Assembly (NCBI GenBank): GCA_028276165.1
Contig: JAPYWV010000007.1
Location: forward strand, 1-38,292
Direction of reading: 5' to 3'
DNA from: Acidilobaceae archaeon
Lineage (GTDB): Archaea; Thermoproteota; Thermoprotei_A; Sulfolobales; Acidilobaceae
DNA: 38,292 nucleotides
Shown: in pieces, positions 9,620 through 18,627 of the stretch
How the letters are laid out: each line of letters opens with the position of its first letter
How positions within the stretch are numbered: position 1 is the stretch's first letter
Notes under the pieces: model-generated
The model's database searches: none
What the model saw: the letters and a program-made list of their open reading frames with translations, nothing else
Told to the model about the DNA's origin: nothing
Position numbers and translations under genes: made by a program

Positions 9620-10771
9620 ATGGTTAGACGTTTAACTGTACTCTATCACAGCGATTTCAAGGAGCATGATCCAGGTCAGGTGAAGCACCCTGAGGCTCCT
9701 CGGAGGCTCGATATAGCTCTTAAGAGCGTAATGGATGTTGCGAGCTCCACTCCCGGCAATAGGGTATCTGTTGTGGGTGCTCCTAGGGGTAGTCTTGAGG
9801 TGTTTAAAAGGGTTCACGATATAGTCTACGTTGAACGTGTTAAGCTAATACTCAGAACTCGTAGGTTTGAGTGGCTCGATAGGGATACCTATGTGTCGAG
9901 GGGCACCCTGGAGTCCCTTAGGAGGCTTGCTGGTGCAAGTCAGAAGGCTGTAACCCTAGCTCTTAGGGGTGTTAGTAGCTTCATCCTAGGTAGACCTCCA
10001 AGCCACCATGCTGGGGTGAGTGGGAGGGCTATGGGAGCTCCTAGTATGGGGTTCTGTTTGTTTAATGCAACAGCACTAGTGGCTAGAGTGCTCTCAGACC
10101 ATGGTAGGGTTGCTGTTATAGACTTTGACGTACACCATGGTAATGGAACCCAGGAGATATTCTACAGTAACCCTGGCATCCTACACATAGACATCCACGT
10201 CGACCCATCGGTATCATACCCGGGCACAGGGTACCCCGAGGATGTAGGTGAGGGTGAGGGTGCTGGGACTAAGGTCAACATAGTAACCCCCCACATGGCA
10301 GGCGACGACATATACAGGAATGCCCTAAGGCTTGTGGAAGCCATACTAGACTCTTGGAAGCCAGACTACATAGTAGTCTCGGCGGGGTTCGACGCGTATA
10401 GAGGTGATAACGAGATGGTTCTAATGAACGTGGGGACGAGATTCTACTACACCATAGGTCGAATGCTATCCACTAAAGCCAAAGCAGTGGTATCCGTACT
10501 AGAGGGGGGTTACGGTTCAGGGCTTGAAAGAGCGTTAAAAGCGTACATAGCGGGGATTACAGGGCTAAAAGACTGGCCCTGGGACCCCACATCGCAGAGC
10601 AGTAATACAGCGTGGAGGACCTATAGGATGTATAGGAGGCTAACCATAGCAAGCATACTAAAACACAGGAAAATAAGCTTACCCAAGAGGATAGCTAGAA
10701 TAGCCAAGGCTCTTGGGCCGAGGGTGAAGGTGAAGAGGAGGAAGAGGAGGTTCAGGAGGTACATTTTCTGA
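9620..10771 (+). CDS. Histone deacetylase / acetylpolyamine amidohydrolase-like protein with basic C-terminal tail
   Basis: RPPSHHAG, VIDFDVHHGNGTQEIFY, SAGFDAYRGD, LEGGYGSG; C-terminal VKVKRRKRRFRRYIF. Confidence 0.93.
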   Translation: MVRRLTVLYHSDFKEHDPGQVKHPEAPRRLDIALKSVMDVASSTPGNRVSVVGAPRGSLEVFKRVHDIVYVERVKLILRTRRFEWLDRDTYVSRGTLESLRRLAGASQKAVTLALRGVSSFILGRPPSHHAGVSGRAMGAPSMGFCLFNATALVARVLSDHGRVAVIDFDVHHGNGTQEIFYSNPGILHIDIHVDPSVSYPGTGYPEDVGEGEGAGTKVNIVTPHMAGDDIYRNALRLVEAILDSWKPDYIVVSAGFDAYRGDNEMVLMNVGTRFYYTIGRMLSTKAKAVVSVLEGGYGSGLERALKAYIAGITGLKDWPWDPTSQSSNTAWRTYRMYRRLTIASILKHRKISLPKRIARIAKALGPRVKVKRRKRRFRRYIF

Positions 10772-10792
10772 TTCCAGGTGTAGGGTCGCCGG

Positions 10793-12103
10793 CTAGCTTT
10801 CCATGGTAACACCTAGCTTTGATACGAGGATATGGGGTACTATGGATGGCGTGTCAACCTCCCACCATTGTATGGGCCATCTCTCCCTCGATAGCTCCTC
10901 TATGTTCGCTATGAGCTCCGGTAGTCTCCCCGTTAGCCTGGCTCTCCTAGAGCATGCTACCGGTTTACCATTCCTCACTACTATGAGAGCATCCCTGGTC
11001 ACGGTTGAGAACACGCCTTCCAAGTAGTTTTGGAATCTAGTGTACCAGTTGTTGGTAGCGTACACGCCATCCCCTAGGGCTTCTAGGAGCTCCTCCTCCC
11101 TAAGGGAGCCCCCCTCTACTTCGATGTTGAAAACCCTTGGTAGTACCCATCCAGCGTTCCCCGTCGACTCCCCACCCACGAGCTTCGCTGTTTTAGTATT
11201 GTGTAGGAACCCTCCGAAGACGCCTTTCTCCACTATAGCTTTATCTCTTGTAGCTACACCCTCATCATCTAGACTCCTATAGCCTGGTAGGCTGGGGTTT
11301 AGGGGTACATCTTTTAGTGTTAGCTTCTCGCTCGCTATAACATCCCCCCTCTGCCTCCCCTGGAGGAAGCTTAGACCGAATATGACTGAGCCTGCTGAGG
11401 CTGCGAACGCCACGTGCTCCATGAGGTTCCCCGCTACCATCGGTGATAGTAGGACTCTATAGGTGCCACTCTCCACCCTCTCCAGTGGTAGTGTTGAGCA
11501 TAGGTTTGCTAGCTCCCAAGCCTTATCTATGGCTTTTAAAGCTAGCCTCGGCTCGTACCCTGTTGAAACCCAAGCCCATTGACCGCTACTCTCACCCCTG
11601 AAAACCCTCATATACCCGTTGAAGCTTGTAACCTCGAAGCCTGCATCGAGCCCGTTACTCCCCAGCATGTGTACATTGTTGTACTCTAGGCTAACCATCC
11701 CAGCTACATTGCCGTAACCACTTACATCCACATCCTCAACGATCCTAACCGCGTCTCCGGCTACGCTTAGATCCCTCACCCTAGGGTCCATGGCGGATGA
11801 GGGTTTACCCGTTGGCTGGGGTAGTGGAGCGTATAGTGGTGATGGCTGGAGCTTCTCCACTAGCGTCGCAGTCCTAGCTACGGCATCCACCGGATCCCTG
11901 GATGTGTAGGTTGAAACTGCTATCCTACCAGCTTTAGCCATGTAAACGCTTACAATGTAATCCCTCCAAGCCTGGGTTACCGTTACCTCCCCGTTAGCGT
12001 ACTTAACCATTATCGAGTCTCTGGTTGCAATAGCTACGATGTACTCGTCAACAAGCCCCCTAAGCCTCTCAACTATAGACTCTGCTAGGCTCCTAGAGCT
12101 CAC
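10793..12103 (-). CDS. TldD/PmbA family protein (PmbA-like)
   Basis: PmbA-like organisation (LLSPMVAGNLMEHVAFAASAG, VFGGFLHNTKTAK); overlaps the adjacent tldD-like gene. Confidence 0.88.
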   Translation of the reverse strand: MSSRSLAESIVERLRGLVDEYIVAIATRDSIMVKYANGEVTVTQAWRDYIVSVYMAKAGRIAVSTYTSRDPVDAVARTATLVEKLQPSPLYAPLPQPTGKPSSAMDPRVRDLSVAGDAVRIVEDVDVSGYGNVAGMVSLEYNNVHMLGSNGLDAGFEVTSFNGYMRVFRGESSGQWAWVSTGYEPRLALKAIDKAWELANLCSTLPLERVESGTYRVLLSPMVAGNLMEHVAFAASAGSVIFGLSFLQGRQRGDVIASEKLTLKDVPLNPSLPGYRSLDDEGVATRDKAIVEKGVFGGFLHNTKTAKLVGGESTGNAGWVLPRVFNIEVEGGSLREEELLEALGDGVYATNNWYTRFQNYLEGVFSTVTRDALIVVRNGKPVACSRRARLTGRLPELIANIEELSRERWPIQWWEVDTPSIVPHILVSKLGVTMES

Positions 12104-13518
12104 CCTACAACCACCCCTCTAAGCCTAACATGAGGTCCTCCCATCCACACAGGCATGGGCTGCGATGGCTCCCCCTTACCGCAGGTCCCTGCCGAGAACT
12201 CCAGGTCTCTACCTACGGCGTCTATGCTTGAATAGTAGTCCCTGGTGTTTATCTCCAACACTACATCCCTAACGGGCTCCTCAAGCCTCCCATTTCTCAC
12301 CATGTATGCTTCGAGGCCAACGTATCTTGCAACCCACCTGTAGTCGTCTATATTCCACTCCATGTACTTCCTTATGTAGACACCCTCCTTGACACCCTCT
12401 AGGAGCTCCTCAAACCTGTAATCCCCTGGTGCCATGTAGGTGTTAGCCATCCTGACTATAGGCTCGCTCCTGTAATCTGTTGCCCTGGCTGAAGCGTTGC
12501 TCTCAACACCGTAGACTGAGGCTGTCTCCCTATTGTGTAGGAGCTCTCCAAGCCTACCCCTATCTATTAGAACCCTCCTCCTAGCGGGTACACCCTCATC
12601 ATCGTATAGGTAGAAGCCATAGCTATCCGGTATCGTCGGGTCATCGTATACTGTTACATGGGGGCTGCCTATTATGGGGTCCTTGTAGCCCCTCCTATAG
12701 CTTAAACCAGCCTGTGCAGCCTCCCTACCGAGGATCCTATCAGCTTCACTAGGGTGGCCTATGGATTCGTGGACTGATAGGCCTACTATCTCTGGTGAGA
12801 GTATGACATCCATCCTACCACGTGGCGGGCTCCCTGCTTTAACGAGGTTTACGTAGAGGCTCTCAACATCACCCCTCATCTCCGAATCAAATCTAAGCCT
12901 TTCAACTAGCTCGAAGCCACCGGAGCCTGCAACCATGTTCCACCTGTTAGCCCTCCTATCACCAGTTGTAGCTGAGAGGTTGTACGTTACGGAGACCCTG
13001 GGTATAACGCTCTCAACCAGGCCTCCATCGCTTGTAACGACTAGCTTACGCTCTACAACCTCGTTGTAGACGACAGTGTAGCTAGTCAACCTAACGGGAT
13101 CCCTAGGGGCATCCAAACCCTTAACCCTCTCCTGAACCTCCCTAATCTTATCCTCAACACTAAGGCCATCGAGGGGTCTGACCTCCAAAACCCTATAGCT
13201 AGCACTACCAAGCCTAGCAGGGCTCATAGAGATCCTACTCTTAACCCGGAGCGATGAGGCTCTAGCAGAGGATACAGCCCTGGAGAGGGCATCCCTAAGA
13301 CCCTCACGTGTCACATCAGAGGTAGCGGAGAACCCGAGACCACCATTGTATAGGACCCTGAAGGAGACACCCAAATCAACACCGGTATGAGCTCCAGCAA
13401 GAACACCGTTAATGAAGAATAACTGTGTAAACCCCCTACTGTGAAAACGAGCCTCAACATACTCGAAACCAGGACCGGTAACACTCTCAACAAAACTCCT
13501 CAGCACATCCACATCCAA
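12100..13518 (-). CDS. tldD: TldD family metalloprotease
   Basis: HESIGHPSEADRILGREAA (HExxxH) and CGKGEPSQPMPVWMGGPHVRLRGVVVG C-terminus diagnostic of TldD. Confidence 0.93.
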   Translation of the reverse strand: MDVDVLRSFVESVTGPGFEYVEARFHSRGFTQLFFINGVLAGAHTGVDLGVSFRVLYNGGLGFSATSDVTREGLRDALSRAVSSARASSLRVKSRISMSPARLGSASYRVLEVRPLDGLSVEDKIREVQERVKGLDAPRDPVRLTSYTVVYNEVVERKLVVTSDGGLVESVIPRVSVTYNLSATTGDRRANRWNMVAGSGGFELVERLRFDSEMRGDVESLYVNLVKAGSPPRGRMDVILSPEIVGLSVHESIGHPSEADRILGREAAQAGLSYRRGYKDPIIGSPHVTVYDDPTIPDSYGFYLYDDEGVPARRRVLIDRGRLGELLHNRETASVYGVESNASARATDYRSEPIVRMANTYMAPGDYRFEELLEGVKEGVYIRKYMEWNIDDYRWVARYVGLEAYMVRNGRLEEPVRDVVLEINTRDYYSSIDAVGRDLEFSAGTCGKGEPSQPMPVWMGGPHVRLRGVVVG

Positions 13519-13713
13519 ACCATAGCACCAGGAGGGGGAGCGTAGCTGGAGCTTAAATAAGGGGATTTAAGCTTAGGCAAACACATATCCTAAAGGATGA
13601 CCGGACGACGGTCGCCAGAGCTCTAGAGCGATGAAGAACGAATTCCCCAAGGGGACCTCCTGGTAGCATGGATTCAGCTAGTGGAGCTCCAATAACTGTT
13701 TGTTGTAAGCTAG

Positions 13714-15108
13714 CTACTCCCTCTCCAGCTCTCTCACCGCTTCCTCGAATATGTTAAGCCCTATCTCCAGGTGCCTTTGTGTGATCACTAGTGGGGCCAT
13801 GAACCTCATTACGTTAGCGTAGTGGCCGCACGTGTGCATTAGAACCCCCTTCTCGAAGAGCTTCCTCCTCAGCTTTGATGCTAGCTGTGTTCCAGGCTTC
13901 TTGGAGCTTCTATCCTCTACAAGCTCTATCCCGATCATGAACCCTAACCCCCTCACATCCCCTATTATCCTGCTCTGCTCCATGATCTCCTGGAACCTTT
14001 TGAGCGCTCTAGACCCCATGTACCGTGTCCTCTCAAGTAGGTTTCTCGACTCAATGTAGTCTATGACGGCTGATCCAGCAGCCAGAGCTAGCGGGTTCGC
14101 TCTAAAAGTTCCAAAGTGGAACCCCTCTTCTAGCTTCTCATCTAGATCTCTCCTGTAGGCAACATATGATACTGGTATACCATTTCCTATGGCTTTAGAT
14201 ATACACATTATGTCCGGGGTTACATTGTAGTGGTCTACAGCCCACCACTCACCAGTCCTACCCACCCCTGTTTGAACCTCATCCACTATTAGTAGAACAC
14301 CATGCCTATCCGCTATCTCACGAAGGCCCTTGAGGAAGCCCTTTGGTGGTACTATGTAGCCTCCCTCGCCTTGGATCGGCTCGACTATTATAGCTGCTAC
14401 ATCGCCAACACCGCTATAGGGGTCTTCAAGAAGATGGTCTATGTAGTTTAGGACTGCTAGCCCGCACTCCTCCTCATCCCTTGCTGGAAACGGGCACCTA
14501 TACGGATACGGGTATGGGACCCTAACAACGTTGGTTAGGGGGACGCCTGCATATAGTTGTAAGTTTCTTTTAGCAGTAAGCATAACGGCACCTTGGTGAA
14601 CTCCATGGTATGCACCTTCAAATGCTACGACCATGGATTTCCTCGTAACCCACCTAGCTATGGCTATAGCGGCCTCACAGGAGCTAGCTCCAGTCACAGA
14701 CGTCATCACCTTAGCTTTACCCCTCAAACCCTTTGGTAGGATGGAGTGTAGTCGTTTAAGGAACTCTATCCTAACCTCACTTGGTATCTCGCTCATCCAA
14801 TGCCAGTACTTGTCGAGCTGCCTCCTGATAGCCTCGAGGACATAGGGGTTCCTATGACCAACGTTTAGAACAGCAATACCGGCAACCCAGTCAACGTAAT
14901 AGTTGCCATCAACATCCCTAATAGTAGCACCCATAGCAGAGTCTATGGCGAAGGGGAACAACTTAGGGTATATCACACTTGAGGTTTCAAGCTCCCTCTG
15001 AGCGGAGAGGAGCTCCAAAGACCTAGGGCCTGGAGGCTTAACCCTGATCAAGGGGGCCTCGCTAAAGCTAAGAGACTCAAGCTCCTCCTCCAAACCCAAA
15101 ACCCACAC
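13714..15108 (-). CDS. Class III PLP-dependent aminotransferase (GABA/acetylornithine-like)
   Basis: GAYHGVHQG, VEPIQGEGGYIVPP, LIVDEVQTGVGRTG, CISKAIGNGIP. Confidence 0.93.
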   Translation of the reverse strand: MWVLGLEEELESLSFSEAPLIRVKPPGPRSLELLSAQRELETSSVIYPKLFPFAIDSAMGATIRDVDGNYYVDWVAGIAVLNVGHRNPYVLEAIRRQLDKYWHWMSEIPSEVRIEFLKRLHSILPKGLRGKAKVMTSVTGASSCEAAIAIARWVTRKSMVVAFEGAYHGVHQGAVMLTAKRNLQLYAGVPLTNVVRVPYPYPYRCPFPARDEEECGLAVLNYIDHLLEDPYSGVGDVAAIIVEPIQGEGGYIVPPKGFLKGLREIADRHGVLLIVDEVQTGVGRTGEWWAVDHYNVTPDIMCISKAIGNGIPVSYVAYRRDLDEKLEEGFHFGTFRANPLALAAGSAVIDYIESRNLLERTRYMGSRALKRFQEIMEQSRIIGDVRGLGFMIGIELVEDRSSKKPGTQLASKLRRKLFEKGVLMHTCGHYANVMRFMAPLVITQRHLEIGLNIFEEAVRELERE

Positions 15109-15223
15109 CCTGCAATCCTAGGACAGCAAGAACTAATAAATCTGTATATAACTATAACTATAGGAATGATGAGGATCAGCAGACATAGAGTGTACGGGAA
15201 GGCTTAAACCCCCAGCAACAAGA

Positions 15224-15616
15224 CTACACTATTTCCATGACTGGTGGGAACCTTCTAAAGAACACTTTACCAGTCTTAACATCCAATACTATCTCATAGG
15301 GCTCCATGATATCCATACCTATTACAGCAGGGTACCTAAGCCCACTTATAACCCCGAATACATGGCTTAAGGGGAGCTCGGAAACCCTCAATTGTAACCC
15401 TTGCTACAAGCTCTCCAACAAGTATGCCCTGCTACCCCTAGTCGCTAATAATACCTCTCTAGGCTTATCAAACCTGGTATAACCTAACTTCTCTGCAACA
15501 CCTACATCCACAAAACTCCTAGTAACACCTCTATCGAAGAGGGCCTCCACCTCAACACTCCTACCTCCAACAGTTAAAGTAACCCTGCCCATGATACGAG
15601 AGATCACTAGGAACAC
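15224..15616 (-). pseudogene. Clan AA (retropepsin-like) aspartyl protease ORF interrupted by one in-frame TAG
   Basis: N-terminal ORF ...VEVEALFDRGVTRSFVDVGVAEKLGY...LLESL* then same frame QGLQLRVSELPLSHVFGVISGLRYPAVIGMDIMEPYEIVLDVKTGKVFFRRFPPVMEIV*; TAG at 15404-15406 (minus strand). Confidence 0.7.
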
Positions 15617-15940
15617 CTCTACACTTAAACTCCCACATTTATGGTAACCTTTAGGGTATTTATGCTTCAGATAACAATAAGTGGAAGCTACCGTCCACTC
15701 TACATGTGTAGTGGCTAAGAGTTTCTAAAAACACTCTTTTAGGTAACCGGCTAGTGAAGCTCTACATGTCAAGGTCACATAACCCCTCTACCTAACGATA
15801 GCAGGTCCCCGAGTACACTAGGTGTCTCACAGGTACTCTTTAAGTCCTTACATGATTCAGCCCTTAAGGTTACCATGGACACTCATTTAGGCCGTCTAGG
15901 CCTAGTAATAGGTTGTGATTAAGCCGGGGGACGGCAACGG

Positions 15941-16804
15941 CTAGGATTGAGTTTTAAGCTCTCCAGGCTTTATACTCCACTCTCCTAGCTTCACGAGCAA
16001 TATCTCTAGCTCCTCCGGTGTAAGAACTACTAGATCGTAGGGTCTCTTACCCCTCCTCTCCTCCTCTATCTTCATTCTTATCTCGTTAATCCTAGCACGT
16101 TCATGGGGGGAGACGAGATAGACCACAACGAATCTTGCCTGTGGGAAGCACGTTGATAGTTCGTCGAATTCAGCACTATACTCCTTTGCTCTCTTGGCGA
16201 GGTCTCTGAGGACTCCTCCTCTTATCAATATTATGACCTTTGGTTCGTGAGGGCTGGGGGGTATCGCGCAGTCTATCTCCCTCTCCTTACCCTCACATCT
16301 AACCTTTACCTTTCCAACGTTAAAACCTCTACTCCTTAGGAAATCTACTACGTAGCTTTCAGCGGTCCGACCTCTGTAATGGCGTTTTTGATGCTCCTCC
16401 CAGTTCTTGTAGAACTTGTATAGGAGCGTTTCAAGGCTGAGAGGATGTCGTAGGTGCTCCACTATTATGCTAACGAAGATGTTCAGCTTCCTCTCATCTA
16501 TAGCTGATCTTAGGGAGTACACGTCTTTAATGTTGTAAAGTCTCTCTAGCTCTCTTTCACTAAAACCACATATTGTAGTGAAGAATGGTACCATGACCTT
16601 AGGATCCTCCATAATAAGCCCCCTTATATCAGCTCCGCTTGCCCTATCAAACCTCACTATACCCGTCTCCCGTTCGAAGAGCTTTGAATTCTCTAGTATA
16701 CTCCCAATCCTCCTCGCCATGTTATCCAAGCTCTCATATAGTTGTGGGAGCTCACTGTAATTAGGTCTGGGTATCTTCCTTAGAATCTCGTCTGTGACGC
16801 TCAA
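15941..16804 (-). CDS. Putative type II restriction endonuclease partner of the adjacent N6 MTase
   Basis: Lies 5 nt after the MTase stop; fold-like segment TAESYVVDFLRSRGFNV...REIDCAIPPSPHEPKVIILIRGG resembling a PD-(D/E)XK core. Confidence 0.6.
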   Translation of the reverse strand: MSVTDEILRKIPRPNYSELPQLYESLDNMARRIGSILENSKLFERETGIVRFDRASGADIRGLIMEDPKVMVPFFTTICGFSERELERLYNIKDVYSLRSAIDERKLNIFVSIIVEHLRHPLSLETLLYKFYKNWEEHQKRHYRGRTAESYVVDFLRSRGFNVGKVKVRCEGKEREIDCAIPPSPHEPKVIILIRGGVLRDLAKRAKEYSAEFDELSTCFPQARFVVVYLVSPHERARINEIRMKIEEERRGKRPYDLVVLTPEELEILLVKLGEWSIKPGELKTQS

Positions 16805-16809
16805 AGGGC

Positions 16810-18252
16810 TTACACCTGCAGTCTCCCGGTTAACCCGGCGTGGGTTTTCGAGGTTAGTATATCCTCTGGTATGCAGAGCTCTTTTATGATGTGTGATTGT
16901 AGTCTAATGTAGTTGTTTGCCGCTCTCTGGCAGCGGTGTTTTAGTTGTTCTCTAACCTCGCTACTGTTAAGGTATTCTGCTAGTACGTATACCATGTTGG
17001 GATCCCTGGGTACGAGGTAGTACACTGTGTGTCTGGGCACTATTTCCCCTCTCTCGTCTACGTAGAAGGAGGGCTCTAAGGCTATATCCCTCCATAGTAT
17101 CTTTGGTCTTAGGATGTACTTGAGGGGAGGGTCTTCGTGTAGGGCATACCACTTCTTACCCTTATGCTTAACTGAAACCCTCTCCTCAAGTACCTGTCTG
17201 TACTTTGAAAGGTAGTCTATGAGGGGTTTGGCTTCGCTCTCACCTAGTAGTCTACCGTTACGATCATAGGGTATTAGCATTACGTACTCCAGCCTACTGT
17301 AGTCTATCACGGCTCCCGGTTTGAACATGGATAGATCTCTACCGCTAACAGTGGGGTAAGCGTATGGTTCAAGCTCTTTGGGTAGAGTGGATCTCGGCAC
17401 CACGTATACCTCATCCCTACCAGTTGCAACCCCAGCGCTGATCCTCAATGCCAGCCTCTCCAGCTTATAACATCTTGCAGGCTGTCTAATGCCGAGCCTA
17501 GCCTCCTCTACTACTTGAAGCCACGACCGGCCGTCGCCTGGCAGGGTTACCTTCACAACGCTCCCATCACGTAGCCTGAAGGTTGTAGGCCCTGTGGGGG
17601 GCTCCTTACGTACGACGGTTATAGCTGGGTAAGCTAGGACACCGAAAACCCTCTCGTCTACGAGCTCTATCTCCTCAACAGCGTACCTTGCTAGGAGCCT
17701 TCGCAGGCTACTAGCTGAGAGTACGTAGAGGTACTTCTCCGGTGTTATAAACACCATTCTACCCTTGGGTTTAAGTAGTGTAAGGGCTTTCTCGAAGAAC
17801 AACATGTAGATGTCAAACCTACCCCTAGCGACTTTGAAAACCCTCCTGTATAGATCCCTACTCTTGGGGTCTATGGCCTCGTAGGATACATATGGGGGGT
17901 TACTTATAATGTAGTCAAACCCTCCTCCCAGCTCTCTTTCGCTAACCGCTAGGAAGTCCCCGTAGACAACCTTAACCCTATCCATGCCTTCAAACCTCCT
18001 ACGAGCCATGTTGACCAGGTTAAAGTCATTATCTATGCATACTATCTCGGGGATCTCAGCACCCCTCCGCCTCAAATAGGCTATGATAGCCTCTACGAAA
18101 ACCCCGGAGCCGCAGCCAGCATCTAGAACTCTAGACTCTGGAGGGGGTGTCGTGTGGTTGAATAGCTTAGCTACCATGTGTAACGCTACGCTAGGCGGGG
18201 TAGCCACCTTACCCACATCACTTCTAACCCTAGCCTTCCCCATGTACTCCAC
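16810..18252 (-). CDS. N6-adenine DNA methyltransferase (TaqI-like)
   Basis: Motif I VLDAGCGSGVFVEA; motif IV IISNPPYVSYEA; C-terminal TRD-like region (AANNYIRLQSHIIKEL). Confidence 0.92.
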   Translation of the reverse strand: MEYMGKARVRSDVGKVATPPSVALHMVAKLFNHTTPPPESRVLDAGCGSGVFVEAIIAYLRRRGAEIPEIVCIDNDFNLVNMARRRFEGMDRVKVVYGDFLAVSERELGGGFDYIISNPPYVSYEAIDPKSRDLYRRVFKVARGRFDIYMLFFEKALTLLKPKGRMVFITPEKYLYVLSASSLRRLLARYAVEEIELVDERVFGVLAYPAITVVRKEPPTGPTTFRLRDGSVVKVTLPGDGRSWLQVVEEARLGIRQPARCYKLERLALRISAGVATGRDEVYVVPRSTLPKELEPYAYPTVSGRDLSMFKPGAVIDYSRLEYVMLIPYDRNGRLLGESEAKPLIDYLSKYRQVLEERVSVKHKGKKWYALHEDPPLKYILRPKILWRDIALEPSFYVDERGEIVPRHTVYYLVPRDPNMVYVLAEYLNSSEVREQLKHRCQRAANNYIRLQSHIIKELCIPEDILTSKTHAGLTGRLQV

Positions 18253-18258
18253 CCACCC

Positions 18259-18627
18259 TCAATCCAGGCTAGGGCTTGAGCTCCTCCTACCTCTCCTCAC
18301 ATTGTTTATCTCTAGTAGCCTCTCTATTATCATGTGGCGAGCTCTCCTAACCTCATCCTCGGACATCACCTTTAATAGCTCCTCGTGGAACACGCTATCA
18401 TGGTATCTACTGTTCAGCTTTAGGTGTATTAGCTCGTGTACAAGCAGGTATCTTATGACATCCTCTCCTAGGTCTAGGAGGTGGGTGTTAATGGTTATCG
18501 TCTTGCTCTTAATGTTCGCTGTTGCCGCCTTCAACTTGTACGGCTTCAAGGCTATCCTCACAGGGCCCTCGTAGCCTACAAGCTTCTTACACTCAGCTAG
18601 CAGCTTTTCCAGCTCCTCCAACCTCAT
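18259..18627 (-). CDS. YgjP/SprT-like (M48-type, DUF45) metallopeptidase
   Basis: YLLVHELIHLKLNSRYHDSVFHEELLKVM; HExxH; sits inside the type I R-M operon, a known association. Confidence 0.85.
   Translation of the reverse strand: MRLEELEKLLAECKKLVGYEGPVRIALKPYKLKAATANIKSKTITINTHLLDLGEDVIRYLLVHELIHLKLNSRYHDSVFHEELLKVMSEDEVRRARHMIIERLLEINNVRRGRRSSSPSLD

Noticed and set aside
15165-15215. C/D box sRNA suggested by AATGATGAGG
   Set aside because: No properly spaced box D (CTGA) on the same strand
15404-15406. TAG as pyrrolysine readthrough
   Set aside because: Pyrrolysine use is mainly methanogen-associated; no Pyl machinery is visible and many genes here end in TAG, so pseudogene or sequencing error is simpler
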